A stretch of 64,000 bases of DNA from DATNPX01 sp036702975 (GCA_036702975.1 DATNPX010000034.1:186001-250000); one strand, 5' to 3'. Shown: positions 52,787 through 62,017, counted from the first letter of the stretch. The notes: a model not told the origin generated them from the sequence alone. Translations and numbers: made by a program.

Positions 52787-53164
52787 ATGAGTAAGTGGAA
52801 GAGTCCGCAATTGCTACGTGGCGCAGTTCAATTTCTTTTATCTGAAGTCTGGCCGCACTTTCTGCTGCCTTGCACAAAGATAGCGCCTAACTCGATTGAC
52901 AAGCGTCTGGCCAACGGAAAACTTTGGATCGAAAGAGAAGCATTAGCAATCTTTGCTGATCATCAAGAGCAACCAATGACAATCAGCTGGAGCGCCGCAG
53001 ATAAACAGTTCTCACAAATATACTACCTGACGGTATCTGGCGAATCTGGCTCAGAAAGGCTTGCTATTCCATCACGCGTCATAACGATGGCGAATTGTGA
53101 CAAATATGTACAAAGTCGGCTTCGGCACAAACTAAAAAGAATGCTGCATTTCCTTATTGTTTAG
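52787..53164 (+). CDS. Hypothetical protein with a decayed relative at 31998
   Basis: A 125-residue protein without signal peptide or membrane segment. It has a mixed composition, a Trp-bearing N-terminus (MSKWKSPQLLRGAVQF) and a basic C-terminus (RLRHKLKRMLHF). No family is recognised. Its upstream region and first codons resemble a remnant at 31998-32117, so the gene belongs to a small dispersed group. It converges with the gene at 53186. Confidence 0.55.
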   Translation: MSKWKSPQLLRGAVQFLLSEVWPHFLLPCTKIAPNSIDKRLANGKLWIEREALAIFADHQEQPMTISWSAADKQFSQIYYLTVSGESGSERLAIPSRVITMANCDKYVQSRLRHKLKRMLHFLIV

Positions 53165-53185
53165 CTGGTACAACGTACAGAATGG

Positions 53186-53569
53186 CTATTTTCTGCTCTC
53201 CGACTCAAGCAGCTGCAGAAGAAAGTCCATCACCACCGCAGCCATGCCGGTGCAATCTAGTGCTGCTGGCTCAAGATTTATTCCGCGGCAGTGCCTTTGA
53301 TTCTTTTCCAGTTTGTAGTCTTCCACGGCGCTAACAAGTCGCTCGTAAAGCTGATTGGCGAGCAACGGCGCATTAGCTTCGAGCACATGTCTGGCAGCCG
53401 TTAGTGACCCACAGGCTCCAAGGTGCACAGCGTTTTGCACCGCCGAAAGATCTTCCGGGCAGTTCAGTCCACACTCGCGCGCTATCTCTGAAAAGGCGGC
53501 CACACAATTGCCGCGCTCCAACAATCGAGTCGCCAGCGCCAAGCGTACAGTAGGATAACGAAGCAACAC
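53186..53569 (-). CDS. Hypothetical helical protein
   Basis: A 127-residue protein that is predominantly helical and Leu/Ala-rich, with five Cys residues at spacings that do not form a standard metal motif. The N-terminus (RLALATRLLERGNCVAAFSE) resembles a short helical repeat. The start appears to be GTG 53569 without a strong ribosome binding site; later starts are possible. Function unknown. It ends 21 bases from the convergent gene at 52787. Confidence 0.5.
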   Translation of the reverse strand: MLLRYPTVRLALATRLLERGNCVAAFSEIARECGLNCPEDLSAVQNAVHLGACGSLTAARHVLEANAPLLANQLYERLVSAVEDYKLEKNQRHCRGINLEPAALDCTGMAAVVMDFLLQLLESESRK

Positions 53570-53832
53570 AAGAATGCCATTCTACAGCAGATCTAACTTT
53601 GACATTCATGCTCTATTCTTCTTCCTCTGCCGACATCAACCGAAAGGATGACTAAGACGCACACAATCATCAAAAATCACAAACCAAGCGATTTCTATTA
53701 TTTCTATTAACCGATCAATGGACGTTTCTTTGGACGTTTCTTTCTCGGTCGTGAGCCGGCAATGGCTGTTCGCCCTAGCCATAGGCTACTAGATCAAGAA
53801 AAAGAAAGCGCCAAAGGTGAATGAAGGAATGC

Positions 53833-55134
53833 CTAGAAGTCAGTCGAAAACTCAAAAGAAGAACGATGATTCCAGCAGGTGACGACGCCGTCGTCAAAGC
53901 GAACAAACTGCACGGCTCCATCTTGGGATACCACGATAGCCAAACAATCCTTGCACTCCTGACAGAATCTATAAACAGAGCTGTGCCTGGTACCTACTCT
54001 GTTTGTCGATTCGAGCACTTTTCGCCGGCCTTCGAGATCCAGAGCACGAGCCACCTGGACACCCCCTACCGTATCACAGTGTATTTCGGCGCCAAAACCT
54101 AACGGCTCAAAGCGCTTCGACAACACAACTGCGCCATCCGAAACTGATAATGCAGCGATCAGATGCGCCAGCTCAAAGATCGCCTCATCAAGCATGCCTA
54201 TCTCTGTATCGGTCGTCAGCTGATAGTCCTTCCAGCCGACCGGGACCTTGCTACCAGCCCCAATTTCCGCAAGCCTGTTCATAACAGAAACTATCAGTGT
54301 TCGGAACCTCGCTCTATGCTCGTTCTCGACGAATATATGCTTAAAGGAAACAAAAGGATTCTTTGTCGTAAGCTGCGAAGTTTTTTCCGGAGGAATCATT
54401 AGCAGAGTGCCACCATGCCGGTAAGCCCGCATCGCCGCTATCACTCGCTGGGTCATGTGTTGGTCGATAATTCGAGTCAAATCAGGATCAAGCTCGGCCC
54501 ATACGGTTGGGGCCTTGCTTTTAGCTGCTCTATGCAAAATTTGCCTTTCCGCTCTAATCTCAGAAAAAGTATTTTGCAACCACTTGGACCGAAAGACGTT
54601 GGTGGAAAATTCAGCGAGCTCTCCGTCAACAAGTTCGGCGATTACAGTTGTGCCCCATAAGATCTCCAGATGACCCGGACCGGTTATGTTCACAACTAAA
54701 CAGTCCGGCATCTCAGGCGCAGATGCTCGTCCACCCTGTAGCGCATGTAACCACTTTGAACCAGAATGTACAATACCCCAAATAGAGACTTTGCCAGACA
54801 ATGAACAAATTCCGAGAAGCGAGCGAGTGTAGTCTGCTGCGGTCGATAGGCGCCTAAGCTCTTGCCGGCTGAAATCTGAATGCTGCGCGAAACGCAGGCA
54901 GTGCAGCCCGCCAACCGCAAGCTGCTCGAAGATTTCAGGAGATGACATAATCAAGCGACAGGTTACCGGCCTCCCTTCTATAGTCGATAAACTTGCTTGA
55001 TAGCAAACAGAAAAAAGGCGTTCTAACAAATCTTCTCTTAGCCAGGAAGAATGTTCATGGCCTTGCAAGTTAGCTGCCTTCAACTTTTCAAAAGTAAATT
55101 GGGCAAGATCCTTCGGATAAAAAGATTGGTTCAT
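53833..55134 (-). CDS. Protein with DAC-like (DisA_N/DACNV-type) nucleotide-binding domain
   Basis: A 433-residue soluble protein. The C-terminal part (about residues 270-425) resembles diadenylate cyclase domains: it has SDGAVVLSKRFEPLGFGAEI (DGA at 333-335) and RVGTRHSSVYRF (GTRH at 381-384), the two motifs that hold ATP in DisA/CdaA. The second Arg of the RHR motif is replaced by Ser, as in DACNV-type sensor domains, so binding rather than synthesis of a nucleotide is likely. The N-terminal 260 residues are unknown. It is divergent from the nickel transporter gene across 218 bases. Confidence 0.7.
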   Translation of the reverse strand: MNQSFYPKDLAQFTFEKLKAANLQGHEHSSWLREDLLERLFSVCYQASLSTIEGRPVTCRLIMSSPEIFEQLAVGGLHCLRFAQHSDFSRQELRRLSTAADYTRSLLGICSLSGKVSIWGIVHSGSKWLHALQGGRASAPEMPDCLVVNITGPGHLEILWGTTVIAELVDGELAEFSTNVFRSKWLQNTFSEIRAERQILHRAAKSKAPTVWAELDPDLTRIIDQHMTQRVIAAMRAYRHGGTLLMIPPEKTSQLTTKNPFVSFKHIFVENEHRARFRTLIVSVMNRLAEIGAGSKVPVGWKDYQLTTDTEIGMLDEAIFELAHLIAALSVSDGAVVLSKRFEPLGFGAEIHCDTVGGVQVARALDLEGRRKVLESTNRVGTRHSSVYRFCQECKDCLAIVVSQDGAVQFVRFDDGVVTCWNHRSSFEFSTDF

Positions 55135-55352
55135 TGAATAACGAATCGAAAAATGACGGAGTATCTCCGGCGACTGCGTGGTGGTAGTTAATACCGCTAT
55201 TGGAAACCGTATTACGGCATGCGCTGTTCAAACGGTGGCGCTTCGTCGTTGAGATGTCCTAGCAGAATTAGGGCTATTGATAAACTTTGGTCAAAGGCGT
55301 CTAGCCTCGAAAAACTTCAACCTGACGGTGCTTCATCGCGCAAAGTTATTCC

Positions 55353-56354
55353 GTGGAGCTGATTGGCATTCATGACCGATATGTTAACTCTCATTGTATG
55401 ATACCATGTCATAGGCTTGCGCAATTTTGCAATTACGAAAATGATGACTTCCACCAAGTCAAAAATGGTGCCAGGCTTGCGCAGATATTGAGCAATTCTC
55501 TGGATGGTCTTATATTGAATGAGCCTTCCACCTTGGTTTTCCTCGGTCATGCCCTTGCCCTCGGGCTGAGGCATGGTCTGGATGTGGATCACGTCGCCGC
55601 CATATTGGACATCGTTGGTGCCTCCAACAACAACGATAGCCTGCTTAAATCTTCGTCCCGCCCTTTAATTGCCTGCCTCTTTTATGCTTGCGGCCATGCA
55701 CTAGCCGTAATTGTTCTCGGCGTAGTTGCGATTACTTTTTCCTACACGCTGCCGGCTTGGGTTGATCCGATAGCAGAAAGGGTGGTGGGTCTCACCTTGC
55801 TCCTTCTCGGCTTCTCTGTTCTCTATAGCGTCATTAGGCAGATGATGCAGGGGGAAGCAGACATCAGTTACCAGAGCCGCGGCAAACTCGTGCTCTCCCT
55901 CCTTGAGTCTTTGCGTGAGTCTTTGAAGGATCTAATTTTTGTTCCGGCTGGGAATGGCCAATTTTCCCCTCAAAGGGGCGGCATTTACACATCGAACGCA
56001 GCCTTTGCCATTGGAGTGCTGCATGGCATCGGCGCCGAAACAGGCTCGCAAATTTTGTTGCTTACCGCTGTCGCGTCCACTAATCGAAGTCTTGGTGCTT
56101 TGATGCTCGTCATGTTTGTTGTCGGGCTCATAACGTGCAATATGATTGTTGCCTTACTGGGCAATGTCGGTTTTGCATCCGCCCTACAAAAAAGAACTAA
56201 AGCGGTCATAATTGCTCTAGGTCTCAGCACTGCTATTTTTTCGCTTGCCACCGGAGTAATATTTAGCCTTGGAGCGAACGATCGCTTGCCTGAACTAGGA
56301 ACTATGTTTAGACCTGGCCTGATATTTTTTGTTGGAGAGCGCTATGTGCACTGA
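55353..56354 (+). CDS. NicO/NiCoT-type nickel (cobalt) permease
   Basis: A 333-codon frame for a membrane protein with about six to eight helices. The signature H-X4-D-H is present in LRHGLDVDHVAAILD (near residue 75), followed by a second conserved block LFYACGHALAVIVLGV and a third in AIGVLHGIGAETGSQ. It should import Ni2+ for the hydrogenase encoded downstream. The real start is uncertain: the first 35-50 residues are unlike the family and translation may begin later, around codon 37-50. It overlaps the hypB start by 11 bases. Confidence 0.85.
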   Translation: MELIGIHDRYVNSHCMIPCHRLAQFCNYENDDFHQVKNGARLAQILSNSLDGLILNEPSTLVFLGHALALGLRHGLDVDHVAAILDIVGASNNNDSLLKSSSRPLIACLFYACGHALAVIVLGVVAITFSYTLPAWVDPIAERVVGLTLLLLGFSVLYSVIRQMMQGEADISYQSRGKLVLSLLESLRESLKDLIFVPAGNGQFSPQRGGIYTSNAAFAIGVLHGIGAETGSQILLLTAVASTNRSLGALMLVMFVVGLITCNMIVALLGNVGFASALQKRTKAVIIALGLSTAIFSLATGVIFSLGANDRLPELGTMFRPGLIFFVGERYVH

Positions 56355-57231
56355 ATGTGGATGCGGAATGCCTTTAGACCGCAAAAATAATGGAAAGTCC
56401 AAGAAGCACGGGCATAGCGATGCCAACGTTCACTCTCACGAGCATGACCACGCTCACGAGCATCCGCACAGTCACGAGCATGACCATGAGCATGACCATC
56501 CACACAGTCACGAGCATGACCATGACCACGTCCACGAGCATCCGCACAGTCACGAGCAGCCAAATTTAATTGAAATCAATCAAATGATTTTGAACAAGAA
56601 CAGTCTACAAGCTGAGCGCAATCGCGGTTTTTTCCGCGCCCTTGGAGTGACAGCGATTAATGTGTTGTCGTCTCCAGGCTCCGGTAAAACAACCCTGCTG
56701 ACTAAGACCATCAAAGCTCTGGCTCCAGAAAGATGCGGTGCGGTAGTAGGTGATTTGGAGACCGATAACGACGCCAAGCGACTCCGTACGACAGGCGCCC
56801 CCGTCGTGCAAATAAGCACCGGCACACTCTGTCATCTGGATGCAGACATGATGGCGCAAGCCTTGGAAGAACTCAACTGCAAAGAGCTGGACTACATGTT
56901 CATTGAAAATGTGGGTAATCTGGTTTGTCCAGCAATCTTTGATCTTGGTGAGGACCTGCGAATAGCAATGCTCTCGGTATGCGAAGGCGAAGACAAACCT
57001 CTCAAATATCCACCCTTATTTCGGTTTGCCGATGCGGTAGTTGTGAGCAAGATGGACCTGAAAGAACCGTGCGAATTTGACCAGGAGCTAGCTTTGGCCA
57101 ATCTCAGGAAGGTCAACCCCAAAATTGAGGTTTTTCCTCTCTCGGCAAAGAACGACGAAGGTATGAGCGAATGGATCGGATATCTGCAAAAGTCGCGCAA
57201 AGAACAACCGAAGAGATTGCTCCGCCACTAG
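56344..57231 (+). CDS. hypB: Hydrogenase nickel insertion GTPase HypB with long His tail
   Basis: A 295-residue GTPase that supplies nickel to [NiFe] hydrogenase. It starts MCTECGCG (high-affinity CXXCGC-type site). His then occupies every second residue from 30 to 70 (21 His in 41 residues). The G domain follows: P-loop SSPGSGKTTLLTK (109-121), GDLETDNDAKRL, IENVGNLVCPA and VVSKMDL. ATG 56344 has GGAGAG upstream; the frame opens five codons earlier. The His run suggests nickel storage as in HypB proteins of some nickel-limited bacteria. Confidence 0.96.
   Translation: MCTECGCGMPLDRKNNGKSKKHGHSDANVHSHEHDHAHEHPHSHEHDHEHDHPHSHEHDHDHVHEHPHSHEQPNLIEINQMILNKNSLQAERNRGFFRALGVTAINVLSSPGSGKTTLLTKTIKALAPERCGAVVGDLETDNDAKRLRTTGAPVVQISTGTLCHLDADMMAQALEELNCKELDYMFIENVGNLVCPAIFDLGEDLRIAMLSVCEGEDKPLKYPPLFRFADAVVVSKMDLKEPCEFDQELALANLRKVNPKIEVFPLSAKNDEGMSEWIGYLQKSRKEQPKRLLRH
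56425..56560 (+). repeat. Imperfect tandem repeats coding the HypB His tail
   Basis: Units such as CACAGTCACGAGCATGACCA and CACGAGCATCCGCACAGT recur several times. They encode the alternating His-X pattern. Such a tract can expand or contract by slippage. Confidence 0.8.
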
Positions 57232-57252
57232 CTGCTTGATTCACAAACACCA

Positions 57253-57597
57253 TCAGTCTTTCACTTCGAGAGACATCAACTGCAATTCGCGTCCGCCCCG
57301 CAGATCGCCACTGACCATACCGCACTTGCGGCAAGCAAAAGTCTGCATACCATCGAGGGTGGATTCAACCTCACATGTATCGCAAAAAATTCGCACTGGC
57401 GCCTCTTCTATCACAAGCCGCGTGTCAGCCAAAGGCGTGCCTTGGACGGCGATCTCATAAGCATATTGAAGCGCCTGGGTGACAACACCGCTTAACGCAC
57501 CCACTTTGACATGCACGGCTTGCACGGCAAGTCCTCTTTTTTTCGCCTCCTCGCAGGCGATCTCAATCAGGTTTCTTGCTATCGATAGCTCGTGCAT
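57253..57597 (-). CDS. hypA: Hydrogenase nickel metallochaperone HypA
   Basis: A 114-residue protein beginning MHELSIARNLIEIACEEAKK, with the nickel-binding His2 of the family. The zinc site is formed by two CXXC pairs: CDTC and CRKC. HypA passes nickel with HypB to the hydrogenase large subunit. It converges with hypB (21-base gap). It overlaps the end of the DUF1641-type gene by 35 bases on the same strand, so the two are cotranscribed. Confidence 0.96.
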   Translation of the reverse strand: MHELSIARNLIEIACEEAKKRGLAVQAVHVKVGALSGVVTQALQYAYEIAVQGTPLADTRLVIEEAPVRIFCDTCEVESTLDGMQTFACRKCGMVSGDLRGGRELQLMSLEVKD

Positions 57598-58360
57598 CTT
57601 GAGACAGCTCCCTTCCTAATTTCTTGGCAAATCCAAAAAGGAAGCGCAAGGTTGTTTGAATATCAGGGTCGGACAGGTATTTAAATATGGCAAATATGCC
57701 TATTCTCGGTCCCGGAATGCGCGCCTCGACCGAGGCCTCTCTGGCCACTCTCGCGAAACGGTCCACAAGCGCAATTGAATCTACGCCGAAGATCTCCGAT
57801 GCCAGTAAGCTCTGCATCTGCTGAGACTGAATAAGTGTTGTCAATTGCAAGGCTGTATTTCGTAGAGCCGGCAAATTCAAAGAGCGTATCTCTGTTCCTA
57901 ACGATGTGAGCGTGTCGCTCGAACTCTCGCGAAAGCGTTTCAACAATCCATTTATATTGTCTGCATACTCAGGACCTCTTTGCAAAGCTGAGACAAGCAT
58001 CTCCATGAGAGCTGATATCTCTCCTAGATTGTTGAGCAAACTGAGCATCGCTTCGACGGACTTCTCGTCGGTAAACTTATCCTCCAGTTTCTTTAAGGCA
58101 GGAGATTCAGAGAGTCTCTTTAGCCTGCTCAAACTATCGCAGAGATGCTCGATTCCACCGCTTCCCACATCGAGAGCGCGGAGTTGGCGAACCAACGAAT
58201 TTATATTGTCGGCGTATTCAGGTCCGCGTTTTAGTGTCCCCTCGATCATGTCGAGAAGAGCGATAATCTCGTCCGATCGCTCCAGTAAGCGAGCCAATTT
58301 AGCGGCGGTCTCAGGATCGGCCAACTTTTGTGCGACGTCCATGACAGGGCTTGCAAGCAT
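57563..58360 (-). CDS. DUF1641-type helical protein with internal duplication
   Basis: A 265-residue helical protein. The segment RGPEYADNIN occurs twice, near residues 45 and 137, within similar surroundings (EIIALLDMIEGTLK and EISALMEMLVSALQ), so the protein is a tandem duplication. The Leu-rich helical character and association with hydrogenase genes fit DUF1641, a family found next to oxidoreductase complexes. ATG 58360 has GGAG eight bases upstream; the frame opens at 58486. It is divergent from the hydrogenase small subunit and cotranscribed with hypA. Confidence 0.7.
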   Translation of the reverse strand: MLASPVMDVAQKLADPETAAKLARLLERSDEIIALLDMIEGTLKRGPEYADNINSLVRQLRALDVGSGGIEHLCDSLSRLKRLSESPALKKLEDKFTDEKSVEAMLSLLNNLGEISALMEMLVSALQRGPEYADNINGLLKRFRESSSDTLTSLGTEIRSLNLPALRNTALQLTTLIQSQQMQSLLASEIFGVDSIALVDRFARVAREASVEARIPGPRIGIFAIFKYLSDPDIQTTLRFLFGFAKKLGRELSQDARAIDSKKPD

Positions 58361-58572
58361 ATTGACACTCCGATGGCCGGTAACGATACCACTATATACA
58401 ATTTCCGCGCAGAGCACATAAGTAGTCTGGACAACATTTTGCAAGAAGAGTGCGAATGATGATGATGTAAATGTTGATACAAACAAGCTGTGAGAGTAGA
58501 CTTAGAAATGTTACGACAAAGGTCTGTGCTTAAATGTACGAATTCGGCAAAGTCTTCCAGGAGGTCCAGTAG

Positions 58573-59541
58573 ATGGCAACGTTAGTATGGCTCCATGGCG
58601 GGGCTTGCAATGGCAATACCCAATCGTTCCTAAATGCCGAAGAGCCGACTATAGTTGATCTCGTAACCGACTTCGGAATTGAGATCATTTATCATCACTC
58701 CTGCATTCCGTTGATGGGAGAGCAAGCAAAAGAGACTTTAGAAAAAGTCCTCGCCGCAGGTGGTCCTGATATTTTCGTTTTCGAGGGCAGCGTCATTCAA
58801 GGTCCGAACGGAACAGGACGATACGATATTTTTCTCGAAAGACCAATGAAAGAATGGGTAAGAGACTTCGCGGCGTCGGCAGCTTTTACGGTAGCGATTG
58901 GCGATTGTGCGTGTTGGGGAGGCATTCCTGCCACCAAGCCTAATCCGACTGATTCAATCGGTCTGCAATATTTAAAGGGTCAAAAAGGTGGTTTTCTCGG
59001 CTCTGAATATCGCTCTAAAGCGGGGCTCCCAGTCATAAACATTCCCGGATGCCCGGCTCATCCGGACTGGGTCACTCAGATTCTTGTCGCGGTTGCCACC
59101 GGGCGCGGTGGCGATGTCGCACTTGATGACTTACAAAGACCTCAGACTTTCTTCAAAACCTTCACACAAACCGGTTGTACACGGGTGCAGTATTTCGAAT
59201 GGAAAGAACCTGTGGAGGAGTTTGGGCAGGGCACCCGCAAAGGGTGTCTATTTTACGAGCAAGGCTGCCGCGGGCCTCTTACTCACTCTCCATGCAACCG
59301 CATACTCTGGAATCGACAGTCGTCCAAAACAAGAGCCGGCATGCCCTGCATAGGCTGCACGGAACCACAGTTCCCGCACTTCGATCTGGAAGTCGGCACT
59401 GTTTTTAAAACGCAAAAAGTCTTAGGAGTCATTCCCAAAGAAGTACCAGAAGGTACAGACAGTTTGAGCTATGCGGTGCATGCCGCGGTGGCGAGGGCGG
59501 CAAGTCCTCAGTGGGCAAAAGAAGACATGTTTGTTGTTTAA
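58573..59541 (+). CDS. hhyS: Group 1h [NiFe] hydrogenase small subunit
   Basis: A 322-residue iron-sulfur subunit. It starts MATLVWLHGGACNGNTQSFL without a Tat signal, has GDCACWGGIPATKP and NIPGCPAHPDWVTQILVALATG-like medial sequence. The C-terminal cluster cysteines lie in GCLFYEQGCRGPLTHSPCN and GMPCIGCTEPQFPHFD, and it ends KEDMFVV. From memory it matches the HhyS/HucS group closely, the oxygen-tolerant enzymes that scavenge atmospheric H2. Lack of Tat signal fits cytoplasmic or inner-face location. It is the first gene of the hydrogenase operon, and about 210 bases form the divergent promoter region. Confidence 0.95.
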   Translation: MATLVWLHGGACNGNTQSFLNAEEPTIVDLVTDFGIEIIYHHSCIPLMGEQAKETLEKVLAAGGPDIFVFEGSVIQGPNGTGRYDIFLERPMKEWVRDFAASAAFTVAIGDCACWGGIPATKPNPTDSIGLQYLKGQKGGFLGSEYRSKAGLPVINIPGCPAHPDWVTQILVAVATGRGGDVALDDLQRPQTFFKTFTQTGCTRVQYFEWKEPVEEFGQGTRKGCLFYEQGCRGPLTHSPCNRILWNRQSSKTRAGMPCIGCTEPQFPHFDLEVGTVFKTQKVLGVIPKEVPEGTDSLSYAVHAAVARAASPQWAKEDMFVV

Positions 59542-59553
59542 GCGGAGGTCTAA

Positions 59554-61173
59554 ATGGCTCAACAGGTAATGTTAGACATTGGCGCAGTCGGACGCATCGA
59601 AGGCGATCTTGATGTTCGAGTAGTGGTCGAAGATGGAGTTGTGGTTGACGCCTGGACCGAAGCGGCTATGTTCCGAGGCTTCGAAATAATACTCAAGGGA
59701 AAGGATCCACAAGCCGGGTTGATAGTCACTCCTCGCATCTGCGGAATCTGCGGTGGCAGCCATCTATATAAATCTGTCTACGCTCTTGACACAGCCTGGC
59801 AAACGCACGTGCCACCAAACGCCACGTTAATTCGCAATATAGCTCAGGCGTCCGAGACGATCCAGAGCATTCCCCGCTGGTTCTACGCTCTTTTTGCCAT
59901 AGACTGCGTCAATAAAGCTTTTGCCAAGAGTAAGCATTACGAAGAAGTGGTGAAGCGATTCTCGCCTTTTGTCGGCACGAGCTATGAGCCGGCAGTCCAA
60001 TATTCTGCTAAACCGGTGGAGATCTACGCACTTTTTGGCGGACAGTGGCCTCACTCGAGTTTCATGATTCCGGGCGGAGTCATGTGTGCGCCAGGCCTTT
60101 CGGAGATGACACGAGCGCATTCCCTGCTGGAGTTCTGGCGCACCAACTGGCTGGAACCGCTCTGGCTCGGATGTACAGTTGAAAGATGGCTGGAGAATAA
60201 ATCGTGGAACGACGTGCTCAACTGGTTGGATGAGTCACCGAAGCACAAAAACTCTGATTGCGGACTCTTCATCCAGTTTTGTATGGATGTCGGCTGGGAC
60301 AAAATCGGAGCCTGGGATGCAAACTATCTTTCTACCGGCACTTATTTCAACGAGCAATCCTATCAGCATCCGACGATCGACGGTCGTAATGCCGCTCTTA
60401 TTGCACGCTCCGGCATATTTGACGGCAAGAGTTATTATGACTTCGATCAGTCGCGTGTCCGTGAAGACCACACTAATTCTTTCTACAAGGGCAGCGCGCA
60501 GTTGCATCCGTTCGATGGCGTCACTGAGCCGATCGATCCCCTGGATGGGCGCAAGCAGAATAAATACTCATGGGCGAAGGCACCACGTTACGACATTCCG
60601 GGTAAAGGACTTTCGCCCATGGAGGTTGGGCCACTATCAAGACAAGTGATGGCTGGACGTCCCGATGCGCAAGAGTGGCAAGATTACGATCCGCTCTTCC
60701 TTGACTGTGTCCAAAAGCTCGGCTGCAGCGTGATGGTGCGAGTATTGGCCCGCATGCACGAAGCACCCAAGCTTTATTTACGTATAAAAAATTGGCTCAA
60801 CAAAGTCGACCTGCACGACAAATTTTATACAAAGCCGGAAGAGTTGCCTGAGGGAAAAGGATTTGGATCGACTGAAGCCGCTCGCGGTGCTCTCTCCGAC
60901 TGGATACATATCAAAAATGGCAGGATCGAGAACTATCAGGTAGTGACGCCAACCGCTTGGAATATCGGCCCACGTGACAGCAAGGGACAGAACGGACCGA
61001 TCGAAAGTGCTCTCATCGGTACTACGATCAAAAATCCGGAAGACCCTCTGGAAGTCGGTATTATTGCCCGCAGTTATGATTCCTGCCTTGTCTGCACGGT
61101 TCATTGCTACGACAAGAAAACAGACCGCGCGTTGGCGAAATACAAGGTCGGACCGACAATGTCAGCCTGTTGA
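59554..61173 (+). CDS. hhyL: Group 1h [NiFe] hydrogenase large subunit
   Basis: A 539-residue catalytic subunit. The nickel ligands are in the N-terminal L1 motif RICGICGGSHL and the C-terminal L2 motif DSCLVCTVHC, with Ser where many groups have Pro. The 21 residues after the L2 His (YDKKTDRALAKYKVG and so on) are the peptide expected to be removed by the maturation protease. It follows the small subunit by 12 bases with GCGGAGG upstream. Confidence 0.96.
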   Translation: MAQQVMLDIGAVGRIEGDLDVRVVVEDGVVVDAWTEAAMFRGFEIILKGKDPQAGLIVTPRICGICGGSHLYKSVYALDTAWQTHVPPNATLIRNIAQASETIQSIPRWFYALFAIDCVNKAFAKSKHYEEVVKRFSPFVGTSYEPAVQYSAKPVEIYALFGGQWPHSSFMIPGGVMCAPGLSEMTRAHSLLEFWRTNWLEPLWLGCTVERWLENKSWNDVLNWLDESPKHKNSDCGLFIQFCMDVGWDKIGAWDANYLSTGTYFNEQSYQHPTIDGRNAALIARSGIFDGKSYYDFDQSRVREDHTNSFYKGSAQLHPFDGVTEPIDPLDGRKQNKYSWAKAPRYDIPGKGLSPMEVGPLSRQVMAGRPDAQEWQDYDPLFLDCVQKLGCSVMVRVLARMHEAPKLYLRIKNWLNKVDLHDKFYTKPEELPEGKGFGSTEAARGALSDWIHIKNGRIENYQVVTPTAWNIGPRDSKGQNGPIESALIGTTIKNPEDPLEVGIIARSYDSCLVCTVHCYDKKTDRALAKYKVGPTMSAC

Positions 61174-61195
61174 CTATTGATTCCAGAGTAAACAG

Positions 61196-61708
61196 ATGGC
61201 CGTAGAAGGACTAATAGACAATGCCGCTACCGTGAAACCGGTGCTGATTATCGGCTGCGGCAATCTTCTCAGAGGAGACGATGGAGTTGGTCCGGTTCTT
61301 GTGCGCAGGCTCTTCGAGCTAGGTCTGCCGCCTATCGTGCGGCTGGCTGACGGCGGTACGGCCGGTATGGATGTAGCCTTCGCCATGGATGGGGCGAAAG
61401 AGGTAATAATTGTTGACGCCTGCAAAAGCGGTGGCGGTGCCGGTACACTGTATGAACTGCCGGGAGAAGAGATTGAAAGTCCGCCTCTTGCCAGTATAAA
61501 TTTGCATGCCTTTCGTTTCGACCATGCCATAGCTTTTGGCCGCTGGTTGCTGAAAGAGCGCTATCCTGAAAAAGTGACGGTTTATTTGATCGAAGCTGCC
61601 AGCATGGAGCCTGGAGACAGTCTGAGCGAGCCGGTTAAGAAAGCGATGGAAGCTCTCTGCCAGACTCTTATAAAGCGTTTTTCCAACACCTCCGTGGTAT
61701 CTGCTTGA
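61196..61708 (+). CDS. Hydrogenase maturation endopeptidase (M52/HyaD family)
   Basis: A 170-residue protease that removes the C-terminal peptide of the large subunit after nickel insertion. It has the N-terminal motif IGCGNLLRGDDGVGPVL, with Asp acidic ligands, then ADGGTAGMDVAFAM and IIVDACKSGGGAGTLY. The His ligand is likely in NLHAFRFDHAIAFGR. It lies 22 bases after the large subunit gene. Confidence 0.93.
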   Translation: MAVEGLIDNAATVKPVLIIGCGNLLRGDDGVGPVLVRRLFELGLPPIVRLADGGTAGMDVAFAMDGAKEVIIVDACKSGGGAGTLYELPGEEIESPPLASINLHAFRFDHAIAFGRWLLKERYPEKVTVYLIEAASMEPGDSLSEPVKKAMEALCQTLIKRFSNTSVVSA

Positions 61709-61720
61709 ACTTCACTTTCC

Positions 61721-62017
61721 ATGCAAATTGAAATTACCGACCGCGCATACTTGATCATTCCGGCCGAGATGTCCACGAAATATTTTCCGAGCGACAATCT
61801 TGTCGCTCTACCGCGCGATGGCGAGCTGTGGCTTATGCCAGTAAGCAATAAAGCTTCTGGTGGCTTACTGATGAAAAGGCGCAATCTCAAAGGCGATCGA
61901 TCAGTGTTGTTGGTTGAGATTCTGGAGGAGGGAAGCAGCGGTTTTTATGAAGCGCAATGGGACCAAGCGCACGGCGCGATGAGAGTGTTGGGAGTCGGCA
62001 ATTGGGTCAACAAATGA
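61721..62017 (+). CDS. Small conserved hydrogenase-operon protein
   Basis: A 98-residue protein, beta-rich (YLIIPAEMSTKYFPSDNLVA, then ELWLMPVSNKASGGLLMKRR). It has no cysteine clusters or membrane segment. Similar small genes lie after the large subunit in group 1h operons as I recall, but I cannot name a function; it may aid maturation or complex formation. It starts 13 bases after the protease gene and overlaps the TPR gene start by four bases (ATGA). Confidence 0.7.
   Translation: MQIEITDRAYLIIPAEMSTKYFPSDNLVALPRDGELWLMPVSNKASGGLLMKRRNLKGDRSVLLVEILEEGSSGFYEAQWDQAHGAMRVLGVGNWVNK

Noticed and set aside
56425..56560. Regular repeats considered as a possible CRISPR array
   Set aside because: The repeats are in frame within hypB and encode the His-X tail; there are no unique spacers.
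58573..59541. Membrane-bound, Tat-exported group 1 hydrogenase small subunit
   Set aside because: No twin-arginine signal is present and the cluster motifs match the group 1h type instead.
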